A stretch of 24,308 nucleotides of DNA from CAZVVG01 sp964630615 (lineage in GTDB: Bacteria > Patescibacteriota > Minisyncoccia > Moranbacterales > UBA2206), in contig CAZVVG010000010.1 of the NCBI GenBank assembly GCA_964630615.1, positions 1-24,308 on the forward strand, in the 5' to 3' direction. The translations under genes were made by a program, and so were the position numbers. Below, piece after piece: positions 1 to 7,667 of this stretch. Under the pieces are notes generated by a model. That model was not told the origin of the DNA and ran no database searches. It was given only the letters and a program-made list of their open reading frames with translations. Position 1 is the stretch's first letter. Each line of letters starts with the position of its first letter.

Positions 1-1548
1 ATTGAAATGAAAAGCGATTCCTCAACTGGTTTTTGGCTGGGGACTTTTCTGCCTTTTATTCTGCCCTTCCTCTTGATTGGCGTCTTTATTTGGTTTATGT
101 TTCGTCAGGCCCAAAAGGGAAATAATCAGGCTTTGACTTTCGGGAATTCCCGGGCAAGAATGGTGGATCCGAAAGATAAAAATCGACGCGTGACTTTTAA
201 GGATGTGGCCGGGGCTAAGGAAGCTAAAGAAGAGTTGGAAGAAATTGTCGAGTTTCTCAAGAATCCGGGAAAATTTTTGAAGTTAGGCGCTAAAATCCCC
301 AAGGGAGTTTTATTGCTAGGTCCTCCGGGAACGGGAAAAACCTTGATTGCTAAGGCGATTGCGGGAGAAGCTCAAGTACCCTTTTTCAATATTTCCGGTT
401 CGGAATTCGTGGAAATGTTCGTGGGCGTCGGCGCTTCTCGGGTCAGGGATTTGTTTAAACAAGCCAAAAAGAATGCTCCCGCGATTGTTTTTATTGACGA
501 GATTGACGCGGTCGGCCGCCATCGGGGAGCCGGTTTGGGCGGCGGACACGACGAGAGAGAGCAAACGCTCAATCAGATTTTGGTGGAAATGGACGGGTTT
601 GATACGACAACCAACGTAATTGTGATTGCGGCCACCAATCGTCCGGATGTTTTGGATCCCGCTTTACTTCGTCCAGGACGCTTTGATCGTCGTGTGGTGA
701 TGGATTTTCCGGACATTGAAGAGCGCTTGGAAATTTTAAAGATTCATTCAAAAGAAAAACCTCTTGAGGAGGGATCAGACCTGAAAAAGGTGGCGGTGCG
801 AACTTCCGGTTTTTCTGGGGCCGACTTGGCAAATCTGTTGAACGAAGCCGCTATTTTATCGGTGCGAAGGGGCAAGAAAAAAATTGGAATGAAGGAACTT
901 TTGGAGTCAATTGAAAAAGTGATTCTGGGTCCGGAAAGGAAGAGTCGAAGAATTGACGAGGGGGAAAAGAAAATCATTGCTTATCATGAGGCTGGCCACG
1001 CTTTGGTCGGGGCTAGCTTGAAGAATTCAGATCCGGTCCAAAAAGTTTCCATTATTTCTCGCGGTCAAGCCGGGGGGTATACTTTAAGTTCTCCGGCTAA
1101 GGATAAAATTTTGCATTCTAAAAGTTATTTTCTTGATGAGCTTTCAGTTCTGCTTAGTGGTTACGTGAGTGAAAAATTAAGATTTGGGGACATCACAACG
1201 GGAGCTTCCAATGATCTGGAACGGGCGACCACTTTGGCCCGGAACCTAGTGACGCGTTATGGGATGAGTGATTTGGGACCAAGAACTTTTGGCCGAAAAG
1301 AAGAACTGGTTTTTTTGGGTCGGGAAATTCATGAGGAGAAAAATTATTCGGAAAAAACCGCTCAAGAAATTGACGAACAGGTTTCCCGTTTCATTTTAAA
1401 AGCTTATCAGGTGGCGGAAAAAATTATTTCTGAAAAAAAGGAAATCTTAGAAAAATTAGTTTCCGTTCTTCTAGAAAAAGAAACCATTGAACAAGAGGAA
1501 TTCAATGAAATTATCAGCTTTCAAAAAGCCATAACCAAGCCAAATTAA
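1..1548 (+). CDS. ftsH: ATP-dependent zinc metalloprotease FtsH (5' end outside window)
   Basis: Membrane-bound AAA+ protease that unfolds and degrades membrane and short-lived cytosolic proteins as a hexamer. Numbering from the ATG at base 7: a transmembrane helix at about 13-32, Walker A GPPGTGKT at 105-112, Walker B IVFIDEID at 160-167, the second region of homology DVLDPALLRPGRF from about 214, the zinc site HEAGH at 327-331, and the probable third zinc ligand Asp403 in SNDLERAT. The frame is open to base 1, and the protein begins right at what is normally the second FtsH transmembrane helix. The first helix and the extracytoplasmic domain should therefore lie upstream, and the ATG at base 7 is probably an internal Met. 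The visible 513 residues compare with about 600-650 in full-length relatives. A membrane protein gene follows 9 bases later, probably on the same transcript. Confidence 0.97.
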   Translation: MEMKSDSSTGFWLGTFLPFILPFLLIGVFIWFMFRQAQKGNNQALTFGNSRARMVDPKDKNRRVTFKDVAGAKEAKEELEEIVEFLKNPGKFLKLGAKIPKGVLLLGPPGTGKTLIAKAIAGEAQVPFFNISGSEFVEMFVGVGASRVRDLFKQAKKNAPAIVFIDEIDAVGRHRGAGLGGGHDEREQTLNQILVEMDGFDTTTNVIVIAATNRPDVLDPALLRPGRFDRRVVMDFPDIEERLEILKIHSKEKPLEEGSDLKKVAVRTSGFSGADLANLLNEAAILSVRRGKKKIGMKELLESIEKVILGPERKSRRIDEGEKKIIAYHEAGHALVGASLKNSDPVQKVSIISRGQAGGYTLSSPAKDKILHSKSYFLDELSVLLSGYVSEKLRFGDITTGASNDLERATTLARNLVTRYGMSDLGPRTFGRKEELVFLGREIHEEKNYSEKTAQEIDEQVSRFILKAYQVAEKIISEKKEILEKLVSVLLEKETIEQEEFNEIISFQKAITKPN

Positions 1549-1557
1549 AATAAAAAA

Positions 1558-2565
1558 ATGGAAAAAGAGATAAATTACGGAGAAATAATTAAAGAAGCCT
1601 GGCAAATTACTTGGAAAAATAAATTCCTTTGGGGATTTGGGCTTCTCCTCGCTTTTTCCTCAGGTGTTAGCTTTCCTTCAAATTTTGGTCGGGAAAGTGA
1701 ATGGGAAAAAAAGCTAGGAGAAAGCTTCTCGGCTTTTGCCGCTGCGCATAGTCAAGAATTATTTTTCCTCTTGGGTCTTATCTTTCTGGTTTTCGTGATT
1801 TTTTTCATCCTAGGGATTTTAGGAAGAGGAGCGCTAATTGACTCTTTAGGGAAAATCGCTCGGAAAAAAGAAGCTAGTTTCCGGGCGGGAATGAAAGAAG
1901 GAAAAATTTTTTTTGGCCGAATCTTACTTTTCCAGCTTTTTTTTCTGGGAATGATAGTCGCTGCACTTTTAGTGCTAGGGACTCCCATTGCGGTTCTTTT
2001 TTATCTGAAAGCTCAGGGGCTTGCCTTTTTTTTGGTTTTCCTGGCTTTTTTAATCCTGCTAGTTTTAATGGTGTTATTTTCCTTTCTTTGGGAATTTGGC
2101 TTGCTGTATGCCGTCTTAGGGAATCTTTCCGTTTGGTCGGCTCTGGACAACGCGTATCTTCTCTTTAGAAAAAATCTTTCAACTAGTTTGATTTTGGGAA
2201 TTATTCTTATCGCTTTTAACCTTCTCTTCGGATTCTTTACTTTAATTTCTCTCTTAGTTTTTGGTTTTTTCTTCATGAGTCCGGGCTTGCTGGCTTATTT
2301 TTTCGCCGGGAAAGCTCTAGCGGCTGGCATCGCGCTTCTGGTAGTTTCTGTCTCCTTGGCCCTGGCTTGGTTTTTATTGATTAATTCCATCTTTCTGGTT
2401 TTTTCTCAGGCGGTCTGGGTTTTATTTTTCCGCCAAATCGCTCTTTTTGAAGAAGAAAACCGCTCTCAGGAAAGCTTAGAAATTTTAAGGGAAATAAAGG
2501 AAGAAATTGAAAAAGAGGAGTCTCTCCCGGCGCCTCAGGGAGCAAAAATGCTAAAAAAAGAATAA
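1558..2565 (+). CDS. Multi-pass integral membrane protein, function unknown
   Basis: A 335-residue protein that I cannot assign to a characterised family. A short amphipathic N-terminus (INYGEIIKEAWQITWKNKFLW) leads into a hydrophobic stretch at about 24-38. Long hydrophobic segments follow at about 68-92, 122-150, 157-185, 208-240 and 245-290, so six or more transmembrane helices are likely. The C-terminus is a charged cytoplasmic-looking tail rich in Glu and Lys. The opening pattern (short helix, then WKNKFLWGFGLL) resembles uncharacterised membrane proteins seen in many low-GC bacteria, but that is a loose resemblance. The gene starts 9 bases after ftsH with no visible SD. Co-transcription with ftsH is likely; a functional link is not shown. 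Confidence 0.85.
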   Translation: MEKEINYGEIIKEAWQITWKNKFLWGFGLLLAFSSGVSFPSNFGRESEWEKKLGESFSAFAAAHSQELFFLLGLIFLVFVIFFILGILGRGALIDSLGKIARKKEASFRAGMKEGKIFFGRILLFQLFFLGMIVAALLVLGTPIAVLFYLKAQGLAFFLVFLAFLILLVLMVLFSFLWEFGLLYAVLGNLSVWSALDNAYLLFRKNLSTSLILGIILIAFNLLFGFFTLISLLVFGFFFMSPGLLAYFFAGKALAAGIALLVVSVSLALAWFLLINSIFLVFSQAVWVLFFRQIALFEEENRSQESLEILREIKEEIEKEESLPAPQGAKMLKKE

Positions 2566-2568
2566 TTT

Positions 2569-2596
2569 TTTAGAGAAAGAAAATAGATTTTATAAT
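2569..2596 (+). promoter_or_regulatory. Probable promoter of the tRNA pair
   Basis: A perfect -10 box TATAAT at 2591-2596 lies 17 bases before the tRNA-Val gene. The -35 is weak (TTTAGA at 2569-2574, 16-base spacer). Its place between the end of the membrane protein gene and the tRNAs supports it. Confidence 0.55.
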
Positions 2597-2613
2597 AGGA
2601 AAAAGAAAATTTT

Positions 2614-2690
2614 GGGTTCGTAGCTCAGTTGGTTAGAGCGTTTCCTTGACATGGAAAAGGTCTCCAGTTCGAGTCTGGACGGACCCACCA
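2614..2690 (+). tRNA. tRNA-Val (anticodon GAC)
   Basis: A complete cloverleaf can be folded by eye. The acceptor GGGTTCG pairs with CGGACCC, the D arm is GCTC/GAGC, the anticodon stem TTTCC/GGAAA encloses the loop TTGACAT, and the T arm TCCAG/CTGGA encloses TTCGAGT. The CCA end is encoded. Anticodon GAC reads GTC and GTT valine codons. A second tRNA follows 29 bases later, probably in the same transcript. Confidence 0.96.
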
Positions 2691-2719
2691 AAATAGAAAT
2701 GAAAAAGGTCAATGCAATT

Positions 2720-2794
2720 GGGACCATAGCTCAGCGGTAGAGCAGGCGACTCATAATCGCTTGGTCGAAGGTTCGAATCCTTCTGGTCCCACCA
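2720..2794 (+). tRNA. tRNA with CAT anticodon, probably tRNA-Ile2 (lysidine type)
   Basis: Cloverleaf: acceptor GGGACCA/TGGTCCC, D arm GCTC/GAGC, anticodon stem GGCGA/TCGCT (one G-T pair) with loop CTCATAA, T arm GAAGG/CCTTC, encoded CCA. It is not the initiator: it has a normal first pair and lacks the three G-C pairs at the base of the anticodon stem. The anticodon arm and variable loop, AGGCGACTCATAATCGCTTG, match from memory the E. coli minor isoleucine tRNA and not its elongator Met tRNA. The first anticodon base is therefore probably changed to lysidine by TilS so that it reads ATA. Elongator tRNA-Met remains the alternative. Confidence 0.9.
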
Positions 2795-2810
2795 ATAAAT
2801 TAATTTATCC

Positions 2811-2835
2811 AAAATCCTCTGCTTAGGGTTTTTTT
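2811..2835. terminator. Bidirectional terminator between tRNA unit and recombinase
   Basis: AAAATCCT (2811-2818) pairs with AGGGTTTT (2825-2832), with one G-T pair and a 6-base loop, followed by more T on the plus strand. The A run on the left gives a T run on the minus strand, so the hairpin can also end the convergent recombinase transcript, whose stop codon lies within it. Confidence 0.7.
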
Positions 2836-3772
2836 ATTTCCTCCTATTTTTTGAATGAAAATTTCTATGGATTTCTTTGAGGCGAGGATTAGTCAGGTGA
2901 GTGTAAATTTGAGTCGTCGTGATTGAGGAGTGACCAAGCATGGCTTGCACGCTTCGGATATCCGCTCCGTTAGCCAAAAGATCAGTGGCAAAAGTATGTC
3001 GAAAAGTATGCGGGTGGACATCTTTAATGATGCCCGCTTTGGCGGCATAATGCTTAACTATCCTTTGAATGCTTCTGGGGGTGAGACGCAAATCGTCTTT
3101 GTCGGCCTGAACTTTATTTACTTGAAAGCGTTTCTGGCCCTGGGGGTCTCGAATAAAGGCGGCCGGATCAATGTCACTTCTTTTTTTTAAGTAATTTTCC
3201 AGAGCCAATTTAGCCGAGTCAGAGATGAAGACAAGACGAATTTTGTCTCCTTTTCCCCGAACGCTGAACTCCTGGTTTTTCAGGTCAATCCTATCCCGAT
3301 TTAAGTTAGTAAGTTCCGAAACTCTGAGACCGGAAGAAAAAAGAAGTTCTAAAATTGCTCGATCCCTCAGAGATTTTAAATTTTCTCCTTGAGCGGCCTG
3401 AACCATGCGTTCTATCTCTTCAGGTTCGAGAAATTCAATTTCTTTTCGGGAGGCCTTACCAATTTCTATTTTTTCCGCTTGAAGACTGGAAATATTTTTC
3501 TTGGCTAAGAATTTAAGAAAGCTTCGCAAGGCGATAAGATAGTAATTTTGAGTGCTTTTTTTAAGTTTTTTCTCAGAAGCATCTTTTGCGCGGTTGAGGA
3601 AAATACGAAAATCGCTGACCAAATTTTCGGAAATTTCTTCTGAAGTTTTAATTTTGGACCAGTTAAAAAAGCGGCTCAGGTAGCGGTGATAATTTTCAAC
3701 CGTTTTTTGGGAACGTCCCTTTTCAACTTCCAGGTGTTCCAGAAATTTTTTTTCTAAGTTTCTTAATTCCAT
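2834..3772 (-). CDS. XerC/XerD-type site-specific tyrosine recombinase
   Basis: A 312-residue tyrosine recombinase, the usual length of a Xer protein that resolves chromosome dimers at dif with FtsK. The N-terminal core-binding (SAM-like) domain covers about 1-95, and the catalytic domain about 115-300. The full catalytic set is visible: Arg150 in SSGLRVSEL, Lys174 in VRGKGDK, His255 and Arg258 in HPHTFRHTFATDLL, His281 in LGHSS, and nucleophile Tyr290 in TTQIYTH. I cannot tell XerC from XerD; the organism may carry only one. No phage or integrative genes adjoin it, and it points toward the tRNAs instead of sitting at an attachment site, so a housekeeping role is more likely than an integrase. 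No SD precedes the ATG. Confidence 0.93.
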   Translation of the reverse strand: MELRNLEKKFLEHLEVEKGRSQKTVENYHRYLSRFFNWSKIKTSEEISENLVSDFRIFLNRAKDASEKKLKKSTQNYYLIALRSFLKFLAKKNISSLQAEKIEIGKASRKEIEFLEPEEIERMVQAAQGENLKSLRDRAILELLFSSGLRVSELTNLNRDRIDLKNQEFSVRGKGDKIRLVFISDSAKLALENYLKKRSDIDPAAFIRDPQGQKRFQVNKVQADKDDLRLTPRSIQRIVKHYAAKAGIIKDVHPHTFRHTFATDLLANGADIRSVQAMLGHSSITTTQIYTHLTNPRLKEIHRNFHSKNRRK

Positions 3773-3801
3773 GGGTTTTAAGGATAATTGGAGATATTCG
3801 T

Positions 3802-3830
3802 ATTCTAGCTTAGCGGGCGAAATTTGGAAA
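3802..3830 (-). promoter_or_regulatory. Possible promoter of the recombinase gene
   Basis: On the minus strand TTTCCA (complement of 3825-3830), a 17-base spacer, and TAGAAT (complement of 3802-3807) lie about 30 bases before the ATG. The -10 is good and the -35 weak. Confidence 0.45.
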
Positions 3831-3912
3831 ATGGAGAGACAGTCTTTCGAAGGAGTAGGAAGGGGAATTTTAGGAAAAAAAGCCTTATTTAAAAGTTAAA
3901 TTTGCGAAAAGT

Positions 3913-3941
3913 TTGACAAAGAAATTTAATTACGTTACGAT
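3913..3941 (+). promoter_or_regulatory. Sigma-70-like promoter of the LysM-CHAP gene
   Basis: A perfect -35 TTGACA (3913-3918), 17-base spacer, and TACGAT (3936-3941). The predicted start is near 3948, giving a leader of about 109 bases before the annotated start codon. Confidence 0.75.
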
Positions 3942-3954
3942 TGATTTTGGTTAG

Positions 3955-4040
3955 TTTGCTTTGTTGGAGAAATCCAGAAAGCAAAAAATGCCAATCTAAA
4001 GTGCCTGTTTCTAAGGCATTTTCCTAATTTAGGAGGCATT
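3955..4040 (+). promoter_or_regulatory. Structured 5' leader with possible alternative hairpins
   Basis: A strong stem forms from TTTGCTTT (3955-3962) and AAAGCAAA (3978-3985), capped by TGGA/TCCA closing a GAAA tetraloop (3969-3972). Downstream, AAATGCC (3986-3992) can pair with GGCATTT (4015-4021), or TGCCT (4002-4006) with AGGCA (4014-4018). A second AGGCAT lies inside the SD-like AGGAGGCATT (4031-4040), so either TGCC element could also pair there. CCTA (4023-4026) can pair with TAGG (4030-4033), also covering the SD. I do not recognise a known riboswitch class. The layout suggests translational control, which is an inference. Confidence 0.5.
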
Positions 4041-4056
4041 ATTAAAAATTAGGGCT

Positions 4057-5310
4057 TTGACTGATGGGCGGGAAACTTCCTTCTTAAGAGAGTTCCAAAG
4101 TCTAAAGCTAAAAAGAAAGGTTAATTTCATTCGTAGGCTTATTAAGAGTATTTCTGAATATTTTTCCCAGAAATTCGATCAGGAGAAGATAGTTGGTCGG
4201 ATACACATCCTTCAGAAAGACATTGTTAAGTTCATCAAGGAACACCGAACCGTCAAAGTTCTTCATCTTTTCAGAAACTATTCCGCTCTGATGGTGGTTG
4301 TGAGCAGCGCTTTTTTGGTTTCCGCGACAAACTTGGCTGCTGGAAAGGAATCCAGCGGTTTTTTATTTGGCTATTTTGGCGAAGAAGAAAACAATGAAAA
4401 TCCACTTGAGCATAAAATTTCCGTAATGGCCAACAACCAAAAAGGTAATCTGGCTTTAGTTAAGTTAATGGAAGCTACCTTAGCTCCGGATCCGGAAGCG
4501 GCACAAGAGGAAGATGACGAAATGGTTTTAAATGTTCAGGGCCAAGCCTTGGTCTCGGGAACCAGTCCGGTGAGAAAAGATCCGGAAGAAGAAGGGGGAG
4601 TGCAAATTTATGAAGTCCAATCGGGGGATACAGTCAGTGCTATCGCCGCTAATTTTCACATTTCGACGAATACGATTCTTTGGGCCAATGCTATCGACAA
4701 TGTCGATTCAATCAAGCCGGGCGATAAGATATTTATCCTGCCTACCGACGGAGTTTCTTACACGGTAACCAAAAATGATAACCTGGATGCGGTGGCCAAA
4801 AAATATAAATCCGACAAAGAAAGAATCATTGCCTTTAACGAACTTCCGGCCAACGGAGAAATTAAGGAAGGTCAAACAATTATCATTCCAGGGGGTCAAA
4901 AAGATATACCCGTCACTCCCTCGCAACCAGCCGGAATTGGCATCACGCCTCGAGCCTACGAACCCTTTTCTGTCCCAGGTAAAAAACTTTCCGGAATTCC
5001 AGGAACCGGACACCGCTTTCCTTATGGCTATTGCACTTGGTACGTGTCTCAAAGACGCTATATTCCTTGGGGTGGCAATGCTGGTACTTGGCTATATCGG
5101 GCCAAAGCGATGGGCTACTCAACTGGAAAAAGTCCTCGCCCGGGCGCTATTATGGTCTCCTCGGAATCTTGGTGGGGTCACGTAGCTATCGTTGAAAGCG
5201 TCAAGGGAAATCAAATAACCATTTCTGAAATGAACTTTAAGGGTTGGGGAAAGAAATCCACTCGTACGCTTAGTTCCAGTAGTCGAGCGATAAAGGGCTT
5301 TATTTACTAA
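4057..5310 (+). CDS. Membrane-anchored LysM-LysM-CHAP peptidoglycan hydrolase
   Basis: Probable cell-wall amidase or endopeptidase held at the outer face of the membrane. Order: a basic N-terminal segment (1-73); one transmembrane helix at about 76-95; an acidic linker; LysM 1 (about 184-229, YEVQSGDTVSAIAANF, IKPGDKIFILP); LysM 2 (about 235-279, YTVTKNDNLDAVAKKY, IKEGQTIIIPGG); and a C-terminal CHAP domain (about 318-417) with Cys326 in GYCTWY and His375 in WGHVAIVE. Glu391 or Asn393 may complete the active site. The start is uncertain. The listed TTG lies 20 bases after AGGAGG, which is too far, and the only in-frame candidate nearer the SD is an ATT at 4048. No ATG fits. The gene has its own promoter and looks monocistronic. 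Confidence 0.9.
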   Translation: MTDGRETSFLREFQSLKLKRKVNFIRRLIKSISEYFSQKFDQEKIVGRIHILQKDIVKFIKEHRTVKVLHLFRNYSALMVVVSSAFLVSATNLAAGKESSGFLFGYFGEEENNENPLEHKISVMANNQKGNLALVKLMEATLAPDPEAAQEEDDEMVLNVQGQALVSGTSPVRKDPEEEGGVQIYEVQSGDTVSAIAANFHISTNTILWANAIDNVDSIKPGDKIFILPTDGVSYTVTKNDNLDAVAKKYKSDKERIIAFNELPANGEIKEGQTIIIPGGQKDIPVTPSQPAGIGITPRAYEPFSVPGKKLSGIPGTGHRFPYGYCTWYVSQRRYIPWGGNAGTWLYRAKAMGYSTGKSPRPGAIMVSSESWWGHVAIVESVKGNQITISEMNFKGWGKKSTRTLSSSSRAIKGFIY

Positions 5311-5344
5311 ATATTTAAAATTCCTTCAAATCCCAATCTTTTTT

Positions 5345-5362
5345 AACCAGGAGGTTTTTTTC
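5345..5362 (+). terminator. Weak possible terminator after the LysM-CHAP gene
   Basis: AACC (5345-5348) pairs with GGTT (5353-5356), followed by a T run. The 4-bp stem is short, so the call rests mainly on its position between convergent genes. Confidence 0.35.
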
Positions 5363-5372
5363 TGGATTTCTT

Positions 5373-7523
5373 TTAAGCTTTTTTTATGGGGGCGACGGAA
5401 GCGGATAATTTTTTTAGTCCAGATTGGGAAAAAGCGACAGTCAGCGTGTCTCCTTGAGAAGAAATAATAATTCCTGTGCCAAATTTTTCATGGACAATTC
5501 TCTCTCCGTCGCGAAAAGAACTTTTGATCTGCTCTCTTTTCTTGAAATTAATTTTTATTTCAGGAAAGAAGTTGCCTGGGAGAATTTCTAGGAGATGTTG
5601 GGGAATGTCCTCCAGAAAACGGGAAGGCAAATTCACTTGAGCGGATCCAAAAATATTTCTCTCTCGGGTGAAAAGAAGATAAGCTTTTTCTTTGGCGCGC
5701 GTCAGGCCCACATACATTAAGCGTCTTTCCTCTTCCAGCTCTTCGGCTTTAAGCAGGCTTCGGGAATGAGGCATTAAGCCCTCTTCTAATCCGGCGATAA
5801 AAACATATTTAAATTCTAAGCCTTTGGCACTGTGAAAAGTCATTAAATGGACAGCTTCTTTGTCCCTCCCGATGTTGTCAGTTTCCGCCGCTAGAGCCAC
5901 TTCTTCCAAAAATATTTCTAGGCCTTCTCCCGGGCTTTGGGAATCGTATTTTTGGGCTACGGTCAGAAGTTCTTTAAGGTTTTCCTGGCGTGCCAGTTCC
6001 TCTTCGGTGCCATCCAAGAGGCTTTTTTCATAACCGCTTTCAGTGAGAATAAATTTTAACAAACGGGAAAGTTTTTCCTTGCGGGATATTTCTTGTCCCA
6101 GAATTATTAAAGCGGAGAATTTTTTTATCTCCTTGGCTTTAACCGGATTGAGGTTAGGGAAATTTTCTATTTCAGTGCCGATTTCAATCAGGCTCTTGTT
6201 TTTGAGTTGAGCCAACTCAAACCATTTTTGGAAAGTAATTTTTCCGACGCCTTTGGCGGAAAATCCAAGAATTCTTTCCAAAGAAATCTTATCGGAGAAA
6301 TTTTTAATCAGACGCAGATAGGCGATTGCGTCTTTTATTTCTTTTCTTTGATAGAATTTTACCCCCCCGATTATGCGGTAAGGAAGAGCCTGGTTAAGCA
6401 AGGATTCTTCTATAGCTCGAGATTGAGCGTTGGTTCGATAGAGAACCACGAAATCGTTAAGACTCAGCTTCTCCCTCCTTTTTCCCTCACTCGCTTCTTT
6501 TAGCTTCTTTTTTATTTCTTGAGCTACGAAATCCGCTTCGTCTTTCTCATCCCGAGCTTCATAGGAAGAAATGAGCTGGCCGCCCTTCTTCTCCGTCCAA
6601 ATTTTTTTGTCCTTTCTCTGGATATTTTTAGAAATAATCCCGTAGGCGGCATCTAAAATGTTCTGCGTGGAACGGTAATTTTGTTCCAATTTGATGACTT
6701 TAGCCTCCGGATAATCTTTCTCAAAATCAAGGATATTCTTAATATTAGCTCCGCGCCAAGAATAAATTCCCTGCCAATCATCTCCCACGACACAAATTTG
6801 TCTGTTCTTTTGAGCCAGCAACTTGGATAAGACATATTGAGCGTAATTGGTATCCTGATATTCATCAATCATTAGGTACTGAAAAAGATTCTGATATTTT
6901 TCCAAGGTTTCAGGGAACTCCTGGAAAATTTTAACGGTGAGCATGATCAGGTCATCAAAATCTAGGGCGGATTGATCCTTAAGTCTTTTCTGGTAAAGAA
7001 GATAAATTTTAGCCAGAATTTCCTCATAAGGTCCGAGGGCCTGGAGGGAGAACTTCTGGGCGTCAACAAGTTCATTTTTGGCTCGACTCAGGGACTGGGC
7101 AACCCCCGGAGGATGAAATCTTTCCGGGCTCAGGGAAAGCTCTTTTAAAAGGCTTTTGAGTAAAGAAAGCTGATCCTGTTCGTCTAAAATCGAAAAGCTT
7201 TTTTTGTAACCCAGCTTGTCAATTTCTTGGCGTAAAATCCGAGCGCAAACCGAGTGAAAAGTGCCGATAGTCGGGATTTTTCCGGAAATGTTTCCCAAAA
7301 GAGCCAAGACTCGCTCCTTCATTTCCTGAGCCGCCTTATTGGTGAAAGTGACCGCCAAAATATTTTTCGGGTGAATTTTTTTTTCTTGGATAAGATAAGC
7401 GATGCGATGGGCCAGAGCCCGAGTTTTTCCCGAACCCGCTCCGGCGATTATTAAAATTGGACCTTCAATCGATTGAACGGCTTTTTTTTGGGAGGGATTT
7501 AGCTGGGCTAAAATTTTTTGCAT
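5373..7523 (-). CDS. pcrA: UvrD/PcrA-type superfamily 1A DNA helicase
   Basis: ATP-driven 3'-5' DNA helicase used in excision repair and clearing of replication blocks. The 716 residues match the family length. Motifs in order: Q motif LNPSQKKAV (8-16), Walker A GAGSGKT (28-34), motif Ia VTFTNKAAQEM (58-68), Walker B with MIDEYQD (218-224), motif III GDDWQGIYSWRGA (247-259), motif IV LEQNYRST (279-286), motif V TFHSAKGLEF (562-571), motif VI RRLMYVGLTRAK (600-611). The C-terminal tail (about 670-712, GERIVHEKFGTGII) looks like the Tudor-like RNA polymerase-binding domain of PcrA/UvrD. Motif III has Trp-Gln-Gly where the common form is Asp-Gln-Ser. UvrD, PcrA and Rep cannot be separated with certainty from sequence alone. 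No SD precedes the ATG, and the methyltransferase operon diverges from it. Confidence 0.95.
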   Translation of the reverse strand: MQKILAQLNPSQKKAVQSIEGPILIIAGAGSGKTRALAHRIAYLIQEKKIHPKNILAVTFTNKAAQEMKERVLALLGNISGKIPTIGTFHSVCARILRQEIDKLGYKKSFSILDEQDQLSLLKSLLKELSLSPERFHPPGVAQSLSRAKNELVDAQKFSLQALGPYEEILAKIYLLYQKRLKDQSALDFDDLIMLTVKIFQEFPETLEKYQNLFQYLMIDEYQDTNYAQYVLSKLLAQKNRQICVVGDDWQGIYSWRGANIKNILDFEKDYPEAKVIKLEQNYRSTQNILDAAYGIISKNIQRKDKKIWTEKKGGQLISSYEARDEKDEADFVAQEIKKKLKEASEGKRREKLSLNDFVVLYRTNAQSRAIEESLLNQALPYRIIGGVKFYQRKEIKDAIAYLRLIKNFSDKISLERILGFSAKGVGKITFQKWFELAQLKNKSLIEIGTEIENFPNLNPVKAKEIKKFSALIILGQEISRKEKLSRLLKFILTESGYEKSLLDGTEEELARQENLKELLTVAQKYDSQSPGEGLEIFLEEVALAAETDNIGRDKEAVHLMTFHSAKGLEFKYVFIAGLEEGLMPHSRSLLKAEELEEERRLMYVGLTRAKEKAYLLFTRERNIFGSAQVNLPSRFLEDIPQHLLEILPGNFFPEIKINFKKREQIKSSFRDGERIVHEKFGTGIIISSQGDTLTVAFSQSGLKKLSASVAPIKKA

Positions 7524-7602
7524 TTTGGCTAAAGGATATAATTCTTAGGCAGACCTTTTTTATTGTAACACACCTCCGGCTAACGGAAGAACCAAAAGAA
7601 AT

Positions 7603-7631
7603 TTGTAAACTTTTGGATTTTATTGTAAAAT
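7603..7631 (+). promoter_or_regulatory. Probable promoter of the methyltransferase-lipoprotein-pilin operon
   Basis: TTGTAA (7603-7608), 17-base spacer, TAAAAT (7626-7631). The predicted start near 7638 lies about 30 bases before the ATG. It is the only convincing promoter seen ahead of the run of genes that ends at the terminator near 12430. Confidence 0.55.
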
Positions 7632-7667
7632 AAATTCGTAAGTTTTAAGTCTCTGTAAATTCCTTTT

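Noticed and set aside
7..9. ATG at base 7 as the true start of ftsH
   Set aside because: The frame is open to the window edge, and the protein would lack the first membrane helix and outer domain that FtsH normally has.
2614..3772. Tyrosine recombinase next to tRNA genes, as in an integrated element
   Set aside because: Length and motifs fit a housekeeping Xer protein, it is convergent with the tRNAs, there are no phage or transfer genes around it, and I saw no duplicated tRNA 3' end as an attachment site.
3948..4056. c-di-AMP (ydaO) riboswitch ahead of the cell-wall hydrolase
   Set aside because: The known conserved core sequences of that class are not present; only generic hairpins are seen.
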